Origin: Pseudomonadota bacterium
Lineage (GTDB): Bacteria > Pseudomonadota > Alphaproteobacteria > Rhizobiales > Rhizobiaceae
Direction: 5' to 3'
NCBI GenBank assembly: GCA_023435335.1
Contig: JAEYRU010000112.1
Span: 16,458 to 80,457, forward strand
DNA length: 64,000 nt
Shown here piece by piece: positions 58,832 to 64,000 of this stretch (positions within the stretch are counted from its first letter, which is position 1; every line of letters begins with the position of its first letter). The position numbers and the translations under genes were made by a program. Below the pieces are notes generated by a model. The model was given only the letters and a program-made list of their open reading frames with translations. It had not been told where the DNA came from and searched no databases.

Positions 58832-59398
58832 ATGGCCAAGATCAACGGCAACGAAATCCGTCCGGGCAACGTCATCGAACACGATGGCGGGCTCTGGGTG
58901 GCAGTGAAGACCAACGCGGTGAAGCCGGGCAAGGGCGGCGCCTACAACCAGGTCGAACTGAAGAACCTGATCGATGGCACCAAGCTCAACGAGCGCTTCC
59001 GCTCGGCCGAGACGGTGGAGAAGGTCAGGCTCGAGCAGAAGGATTTCACCTTCCTCTACGAGCAGGGCGACGCTCTGGTCTTCATGGACACTGAATCCTA
59101 CGAACAGCTCGAACTGCAGAAGGACTTCGTCGGCGACCGCGCCGCCTTCCTGCAGGACGGCATGACCGTCACCGTGGAGCTCTACGAGGAACGCCCCATC
59201 GGCATCTCGCTGCCGCAGCAGGTGACGCTGCAGATCGCGGAGGCCGACCCGGTGGTGAAGGGCCAGACGGCCGCTTCGTCCTACAAGCCGGCGGTGCTGG
59301 AGAACGGCGTGCGCATCCTGGTTCCGCCCTTCGTCTCGGCAGGAGAGCGCATCGTCGTGGATACCGACGAGATCACCTACCTGCGCCGCGCCGACTAG
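58832..59398 (+). CDS. efp: Translation elongation factor P
   Basis: 188 residues, full length. Relieves ribosome stalling at polyproline stretches. Three OB-like domains; the loop [12 protein letters not shown] places Lys34 at the position modified by beta-lysylation in many proteobacteria. C-terminal [24 protein letters not shown] is canonical. ATG 58832 fits the family start; no modification genes (epmA/epmB) are adjacent. Many proteins here are proline-rich (TolA, the rpoH-purA protein). Followed by suhB after 25 bases. Confidence 0.97.
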   Translation: MAKINGNEIRPGNVIEHDGGLWVAVKTNAVKPGKGGAYNQVELKNLIDGTKLNERFRSAETVEKVRLEQKDFTFLYEQGDALVFMDTESYEQLELQKDFVGDRAAFLQDGMTVTVELYEERPIGISLPQQVTLQIAEADPVVKGQTAASSYKPAVLENGVRILVPPFVSAGERIVVDTDEITYLRRAD

Positions 59399-59423
59399 GC
59401 AGCGACCGGAACCGGATAACCAG

Positions 59424-60260
59424 ATGGCGCGCTCAGCGATCCTCAATGTCATGGTGCAGGCGGCGATGAAAGCCGGCCGCTCGCTGGCGCGCGACTTCGG
59501 CGAGGTGCAGAACCTGCAGGTCTCGCTGAAGGGGCCGAGCGACTATGTCAGCCAGGCCGACCGCAAGGCCGAGGAGATCGTCTATAGCGAACTGTCCCGA
59601 GTCCGACCCGGCTACGCCTTCCTCATGGAGGAGCGTGGGGTGGTCGAGGGCACGGACGACCAGCACCGCTGGATCGTCGATCCGCTCGACGGTACGACGA
59701 ATTTCCTCCATGGCCTGCCATTCTTCGCCGTCTCGATCGGGCTGGAGCGGCAGGGCCAGCTCGTCGCCGGCGTCATCTACAATCCGGCGATGGACGAGCT
59801 CTTCACCGCCGAACGCGGCGGCGGCGCCTTCTTCAATGATCGCCGCATGCGCGTCTCCGCACGCACCAAGCTCACAGACAGCGTTGTCGGCACCGGCATC
59901 CCGCATCTCGGCCGCGGTCATCACGGCCAGGCGCTCATCGACATGAAGAACATCATGGGCGAGGTTGCCGGCATCCGGCGGTTCGGCGCCGCCTCGCTCG
60001 ACCTTGCTTATCTGGCGGCCGGCCGTATCGACGGATTCTGGGAGGACTACCTGTCCCCCTGGGACATGGCCGCCGGCATCCTGATGATCCGCGAGGCGGG
60101 CGGCTTCGCGACCGATCGTGACGGCGGGCAGGACATCTTCGCCAGCGGCTCGATTGTTGCCGGCAACGAGGCGATCCACAAGGCGCTGCTGAAGCAGCTC
60201 GGCCCCGGCATAGCCAGACGCAAGCAGCCCCCGGCCGACGAGAGCGGCAGCGCTTCTTGA
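59424..60260 (+). CDS. suhB: Inositol monophosphatase family protein SuhB
   Basis: 278 residues. Magnesium-binding motifs: Glu69-Glu70 (LMEERG), Asp86 and Asp89 in DPLDGTTNF, and Trp213-Asp214 in SPWDMAAG. Dephosphorylates inositol-1-phosphate in vitro; in E. coli SuhB also joins the rRNA antitermination complex. Follows efp, and its stop overlaps the next gene by four bases. Confidence 0.93.
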   Translation: MARSAILNVMVQAAMKAGRSLARDFGEVQNLQVSLKGPSDYVSQADRKAEEIVYSELSRVRPGYAFLMEERGVVEGTDDQHRWIVDPLDGTTNFLHGLPFFAVSIGLERQGQLVAGVIYNPAMDELFTAERGGGAFFNDRRMRVSARTKLTDSVVGTGIPHLGRGHHGQALIDMKNIMGEVAGIRRFGAASLDLAYLAAGRIDGFWEDYLSPWDMAAGILMIREAGGFATDRDGGQDIFASGSIVAGNEAIHKALLKQLGPGIARRKQPPADESGSAS

Positions 60261-61126
60261 GCGACGGCGTTTCCGCGGCCTTCGAATGGCGGACGCTCGA
60301 CGCGCTGTCCTGGGATGAGGCAGCCAACGCTTTCAACCTCTGCTACGAGGGATATGTGATCCCGGTCCGGGCCGGCGCGGCCGATCTGGCTTCCCGCTGC
60401 CTCGCCGAGGATGTCGATCCGTCCGCAAGTCATGTTGTCAGCGACGCAAGCGGGCCGGTCGCGATCGGGCTGATCGCACGTCGCGGTGGCGCAAGCCGCC
60501 TCGCGGCGTTCGCCGTCGTCCCCCGCGCCCGCGGACAGGGTGTAGCGCGCCCGTTCCTCGCCCGCCTGCTCGACGAGAGCCGCCGACGCGGCGACACGAC
60601 GTTGGAGCTGGAGGTCTTCGAACACAACCTGCCGGCGGTGCGGCTGTATGCCGGGTCGGGTTTCGCCCGTATCGACCGCCTGATCGGCTTCGAGCTATCG
60701 GCCACAGATGGCGGCAGCGGCGGCGCCCTGACTGCATATTCCGCGGACGAACTCGCCGGCCACCTTGCAGCGGAGAATGACGAGAGCCTGCCCTGGCAGC
60801 TGCGCGCCCGAACCATTGCGCGCATCGGCGCGCCCTGGCAGGTCGTTGGCGCCGGTGGCGCCTTTGCGATGGTCGACCTCTCTCGGCAGGATGCGGTCAG
60901 CCTGCGTCTGATGTTCACGCTGCCTTCGCTGCGCAGCACGGGCCGCGCGCGCAGACTGCTTGCCGCCATCCGCGGCCGCGCCGCCGGCCGGCCGATCCGC
61001 GTGCCGCAGCTCATCCCGGAGCGCCACGCGCCGTTTGCCCATGCCCTGGGTTTCGTGCCGGCCGAGCACGGCCAGCTTCGCATGATGCACTCCAGCGCGT
61101 CCGCGCCGGCCTCCGCGATGGAATGA
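60257..61126 (+). CDS. GNAT family N-acetyltransferase
   Basis: 289 residues. An N-terminal GNAT domain with AAFAVVPRARGQGVARPFLARLLDESR (acetyl-CoA loop at about 90-116) and ELEVFEHNLPAVRLYAGSGFARIDRLIGFEL; the second half may be a degenerate GNAT repeat. Begins with TTG 60257 inside the suhB stop (TTGA), so translation is coupled. Substrate unknown. Confidence 0.82.
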   Translation: MSDGVSAAFEWRTLDALSWDEAANAFNLCYEGYVIPVRAGAADLASRCLAEDVDPSASHVVSDASGPVAIGLIARRGGASRLAAFAVVPRARGQGVARPFLARLLDESRRRGDTTLELEVFEHNLPAVRLYAGSGFARIDRLIGFELSATDGGSGGALTAYSADELAGHLAAENDESLPWQLRARTIARIGAPWQVVGAGGAFAMVDLSRQDAVSLRLMFTLPSLRSTGRARRLLAAIRGRAAGRPIRVPQLIPERHAPFAHALGFVPAEHGQLRMMHSSASAPASAME

Positions 61127-61866
61127 CCCAGGGGCTTGAAGCCTCGTCGCCGCCACGACACATTGCTTCGATGAAAGAGACCGGTCCCGCCTCCCCCCTG
61201 CCGCGCCACTACCACGAAGCCATGCGGCTCGACCTCACCCGGGCCGAGCTGGTCGCCGACGGTGTCGTACACGCGGTCGGCATACTGTTCACGCTCTGCG
61301 CCGGCTCGGTGCTGCTGGCGCTCGCATTCTTCCACACCGGGCCGTGGGAGTACGTGGCGGCGATCTTCTACGTCGCCTCCATGCTCACCGTGTTCTCCAT
61401 CTCCTGCGCCTACAACCTGTGGCCTGCCTCGCGCGCCAAGTGGATCCTCCGGCGTTTCGATCACGCCGCCATCTACCTGCTGATCGCCGGCACCTACACG
61501 CCCTTCCTGGCGCAGATCGACGATCCGGCGGTCTCGTCCACGATGGTCGCCGTCGTGTGGGGAGCCGCCCTGTTCGGCATGACGATAAAGCTCGCCCTGC
61601 CGGGCCGCCTCGACCGCCTTGCGGTCGCCTTCTATCTCGCCATCGGCTGGAGTGGGATTATCGTCGCGGAAACCATCGTTTCCGTGCTGCCGCCCGCCAC
61701 CATCGCGCTCATCGTTGCCGGCGGCATTGTCTATTCCTCCGGCGTAGTCTTCTTCGCCTGGCGCGGCCTGCGCTTCAACACCGCCGTCTGGCACGGCTTC
61801 GTGGTTGGCGGCGCGGCGTTGCATCTCGCCGCCGTCATGAATGCACTGGTGATCGACCGCCTCTAG
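61123..61866 (+). CDS. Hemolysin III / YqfA-family membrane protein
   Basis: 247 residues with seven membrane helices, of the PAQR/HlyIII family. Signature VADGVVHAVGILFTLCAGS at the first helix, RRFDHAAIYLLIAGTYTPF in the middle, and VWHGFVVGGAALHLAAV with His residues at the end that may form a metal site. Despite the name, haemolysis is not established for such proteins. Start ATG 61123 overlaps the GNAT stop by four bases; ATG 61171 is the alternative. Confidence 0.85.
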   Translation: MTQGLEASSPPRHIASMKETGPASPLPRHYHEAMRLDLTRAELVADGVVHAVGILFTLCAGSVLLALAFFHTGPWEYVAAIFYVASMLTVFSISCAYNLWPASRAKWILRRFDHAAIYLLIAGTYTPFLAQIDDPAVSSTMVAVVWGAALFGMTIKLALPGRLDRLAVAFYLAIGWSGIIVAETIVSVLPPATIALIVAGGIVYSSGVVFFAWRGLRFNTAVWHGFVVGGAALHLAAVMNALVIDRL

Positions 61867-62014
61867 CGGTCGCAGACCCGTTCAGCCGAGCGCGTCTATG
61901 TCGGGGCGGCACGTCCTCGGCGTTTTCGCTGCCTAGTGCGCCTTTCAATTTTGTCACAATTCCGTTTAGAGTCGCGGCCACTCTTAGGGACTTGGAACGA
62001 ACCGAGGCGCGCCG

Positions 62015-63037
62015 ATGGCATTTCTGAGATCGCTGGGCATCAACAGGACGGCGGACGATGCGGAACACGACCTGCGCGACCTGTCGAGCCCGCAGATCTT
62101 CCTCTTCACGATGCTCATCTTCCTGGCGCTGTCCGGGTTCGTGGCCGCCGCGCTCTACCGCCAGATTTCCTCCGCCTTCCAGACCAATCCCGGCCTCAAC
62201 GGACTCATTCTCGGCGTGCTGGCGGTAGGCATCCTGCTCGCCTTTGTCCAGGTCGTGCGCCTGTTCCGGGAAGTGAAGTGGGTCAACTCGTTCCGCGCCG
62301 GCTCGGAGGCGACGCAGCCGGTGCTGCTGGCGCCCATGAAGGGCCTGCTCAGCCGCTCGTCCTCGGTGGCCATCTCCACCACGTCGATGCGCTCCATCCT
62401 CGATTCCATCGCCACGCGCCTCGACGAGAGCCGCGACATCTCGCGCTACCTCATCGGCCTGCTGGTCTTCCTCGGCCTGCTCGGCACTTTCTGGGGACTG
62501 CTGCAGACCATCGCCTCGATCGGCGACACGATCCGCTCGCTCGACCCCGGCTCGGGCGACACCAACGACGTGCTGGCCGCCCTCAAGTCGGGCCTCTCGG
62601 CGCCGCTTTCGGGCATGGGCACCGCATTCTCCTCGTCGCTCTTCGGCCTTTCCGGATCGCTCATCCTGGGCTTCCTCGACCTGCAGGCAGGCCGCGCCCA
62701 GAACCGCTTCTACATCGAGCTGGAGAACTGGCTGTCCACCGTCACCGACCCCAACTCCGACTTCCAGGTGGTGGAGGCCAAGGACGGCGCTTCCGACGAA
62801 TTGAAGATGCTGACCGAGCGCCTGCGCAGCATGCAGGAATCGGGCGGCGCCGCCAATCCGCGCATCGCCGCCTCCATGGCCAATCTCGCCGACGGCATCA
62901 CCGGCCTGGTCAAGAACATGCGCAGCGAGCAGCAGATGATGCGCGACTGGGTCGAGGCCCAGTCGAAGGAGCAGAAGGCCCTGCACGCGACGCTCGAGCG
63001 GATAGCCGACGCGCTCGACCGCGAAGAGGCGCGCTGA
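62015..63037 (+). CDS. MotA/TolQ/ExbB-type membrane protein
   Basis: 340 residues. Helices at about 28-49, 62-80, 144-163 and 207-225, with FLGLLGTFWGLLQTIASIG and LSGMGTAFSSSLFGLSGSLILGF, the paired pore helices of proton-driven motor proteins. A soluble, coiled C-terminal tail follows (GASDELKMLTERLRSMQESGG and NMRSEQQMMRDWVEAQSKEQK). It is not part of the tol cluster and lacks other flagellar neighbours here. One base separates it from an OmpA/MotB-like partner gene. Confidence 0.85.
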   Translation: MAFLRSLGINRTADDAEHDLRDLSSPQIFLFTMLIFLALSGFVAAALYRQISSAFQTNPGLNGLILGVLAVGILLAFVQVVRLFREVKWVNSFRAGSEATQPVLLAPMKGLLSRSSSVAISTTSMRSILDSIATRLDESRDISRYLIGLLVFLGLLGTFWGLLQTIASIGDTIRSLDPGSGDTNDVLAALKSGLSAPLSGMGTAFSSSLFGLSGSLILGFLDLQAGRAQNRFYIELENWLSTVTDPNSDFQVVEAKDGASDELKMLTERLRSMQESGGAANPRIAASMANLADGITGLVKNMRSEQQMMRDWVEAQSKEQKALHATLERIADALDREEAR

Positions 63038-63038
63038 C

Positions 63039-64000
63039 ATGGCGCTGGCCCGCGCCCGCCGCTCGCGCAGTGGCGTCGACTACTGGCCCGGCTTCGTCGA
63101 CGCGCTGTCGACGCTGCTTCTGGCGATCATGTTCCTGCTGTCGGTGTTCGTGCTGGCCCAGTTCCTGCTCAGCCAGGAGGTCACCGAGCGCGACGAAGTG
63201 CTGAGCCGCCTCAATACGCAGATCAACGAGCTGACGCAGTTGCTGGCGCTGGAGCGCGCCAGCACCCAGGACGCGGAGGACCAGCTCGCCAACCTGCAGG
63301 CCTCGCTTTCCTCGGTGGAGGCGGAGCGCTCGCGCCTGGAAAGCCTGCTTGCCCGCGGCGCAGGTGCAGGCGCGGAAGCCGAGGCGCGCATAGGGGCGCT
63401 GTCCGGCGCGCTGGACGACGAGCGGCAGATCAGCCAGCGCGCGCTGTCGCAGGTGGAACTGCTCAACCAGCAGATCGCCGCCCTGCGCAAGCAGATCGGA
63501 GCCCTGGAAGCCGCCCTCGAAGTTTCCGAGGCCCGCGACCGCGAATCCAACACCAAGATCGCCGATCTCGGCCGCCGCCTCAACGTGGCGCTCGCCCAGC
63601 GCGTGCAGGAGCTGAACCGCTACCGCTCCGACTTCTTCGGTCGCCTGCGCGAGATCCTCTCCGACCGCGAGAACATCCGCATCGTCGGCGACCGCTTCGT
63701 CTTCCAGTCGGAAGTGCTGTTCCCCTCCGGCTCCGACATCATCAACGAGGCCGGCCGCGACGAGATGCGCAAGCTCGCCGGCGCCATTCTCGAGTTGCAG
63801 CGCGAGATCCCGCCCGAGATCAGCTGGGTGCTGCGCGTCGACGGCCACACCGACAACATTCCGCTGTCCGGCGCCGGGCGCTACCGCGACAACTGGGAGC
63901 TGTCGTCGGCCCGCGCCACTTCCGTCGTGAAGTTCCTCATCGAGAACGGCGTGCCGGCCAATCGTCTCGTCGCCGCCGGCTTCGGCGAATTCCAGCCGCT
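63039..64000 (+). CDS. MotB/OmpA-domain peptidoglycan-binding protein, 3' end outside window
   Basis: The frame from ATG 63039 stays open to the end of the window (320 codons). Short basic N-terminus, one membrane helix (ALSTLLLAIMFLLSVFVLAQFLL, about 23-45), a long periplasmic coiled coil (about 55-215, heptad-rich LNTQINELTQLLALE and later), and an OmpA-like domain beginning FVFQSEVLFPSGSDIINEAG with the peptidoglycan contact LRVDGHTDNIPL and ELSSARATSVVKFL. The usual Asp for proton passage in MotB appears as VDYWPGFVDAL. Forms a MotA/MotB-type pair with the preceding gene; role unknown. Confidence 0.85.
   Translation, partial: MALARARRSRSGVDYWPGFVDALSTLLLAIMFLLSVFVLAQFLLSQEVTERDEVLSRLNTQINELTQLLALERASTQDAEDQLANLQASLSSVEAERSRLESLLARGAGAGAEAEARIGALSGALDDERQISQRALSQVELLNQQIAALRKQIGALEAALEVSEARDRESNTKIADLGRRLNVALAQRVQELNRYRSDFFGRLREILSDRENIRIVGDRFVFQSEVLFPSGSDIINEAGRDEMRKLAGAILELQREIPPEISWVLRVDGHTDNIPLSGAGRYRDNWELSSARATSVVKFLIENGVPANRLVAAGFGEFQP

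Noticed and set aside
62015..64000. Zorya-type defence system (ZorA/ZorB are MotA/MotB-like)
   Set aside because: The MotA-like tail is much shorter than in ZorA, neighbours are housekeeping genes, and no nuclease or helicase partner is visible before the window ends.

Overview
The window is a 64 kb stretch of GC-rich alphaproteobacterial chromosome. Gene content and order point to the Hyphomicrobiales (Rhizobiales), most likely a Phyllobacteriaceae/Mesorhizobium-like bacterium: comF-grxC-nitrilase-DUF1178 facing ubiG, prsA-like isomerase-argJ divergent from secA, rluD-rpoH-hypothetical-purA, serC-serA, ruvC-ruvA-ruvB-ybgC-tolQRAB-pal-cpoB-tilS-ftsH, Omp25-like porin relatives, an rcdA homologue and TTAA-N7-TTAA(C) CtrA-type boxes. 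This is inferred from proteins and synteny; no rRNA is present. No prophage, insertion sequence or CRISPR array was found.

Layout. 1-8.4 kb: end of a glutathione S-transferase gene, a LysE-type exporter, two tandem small secreted cysteine-containing proteins divergent from a LuxR-type regulator, ubiG, the comF operon, a complex-I-assembly-type methyltransferase, and a Flp pilin with a small membrane protein. 8.4-15.2 kb: argJ/GNAT/mutT, a periplasmic parvulin and secA. 15.3-22.2 kb: a polysaccharide flippase overlapped by a CelD-like acyltransferase, then a very large cytosolic multi-PAS hybrid histidine kinase. 22.3-28.4 kb: tRNA-Glu, a VOC protein, rluD, the heat-shock sigma factor rpoH and purA. 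28.6-37.2 kb: DMT transporter, MetE-like protein, serine biosynthesis (serC-serA), two outer-membrane beta-barrel paralogues, glmM. 37.4-40.0 kb: an accessory block (secreted protein, AraC regulator, alpha/beta hydrolase) between glmM and ftsH. 40-52.6 kb: the envelope/repair supercluster ftsH-tilS-cpoB-pal-tolBARQ-ybgC-ruvB-[vapC-vapB]-ruvA-ruvC. 52.7-64 kb: rcdA with a candidate small RNA, a DUF2269 membrane protein, acyl-CoA synthetase with a TauE-type transporter, a ThiE-like protein with a Sel1-repeat protein, efp-suhB-GNAT-hemolysin III, and a MotA/OmpA-type pair that runs off the end.

Most is core housekeeping. Three places stand out. (1) A vapBC toxin-antitoxin module sits inside the ruv operon; vapB, vapC, ruvB and ybgC are joined by successive 4-nt overlaps, and the module has its own sigma70-like promoter with the -10 inside an 8-bp dyad. 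(2) Upstream of rcdA (regulator of CtrA degradation) lies a gene-free stretch with a candidate terminator-ended small RNA; rcdA and the RNA each have an almost identical CtrA-type box. (3) Two tandem secreted mini-proteins diverge from a LuxR-type regulator across an intergenic region holding a perfect 20-bp dyad.
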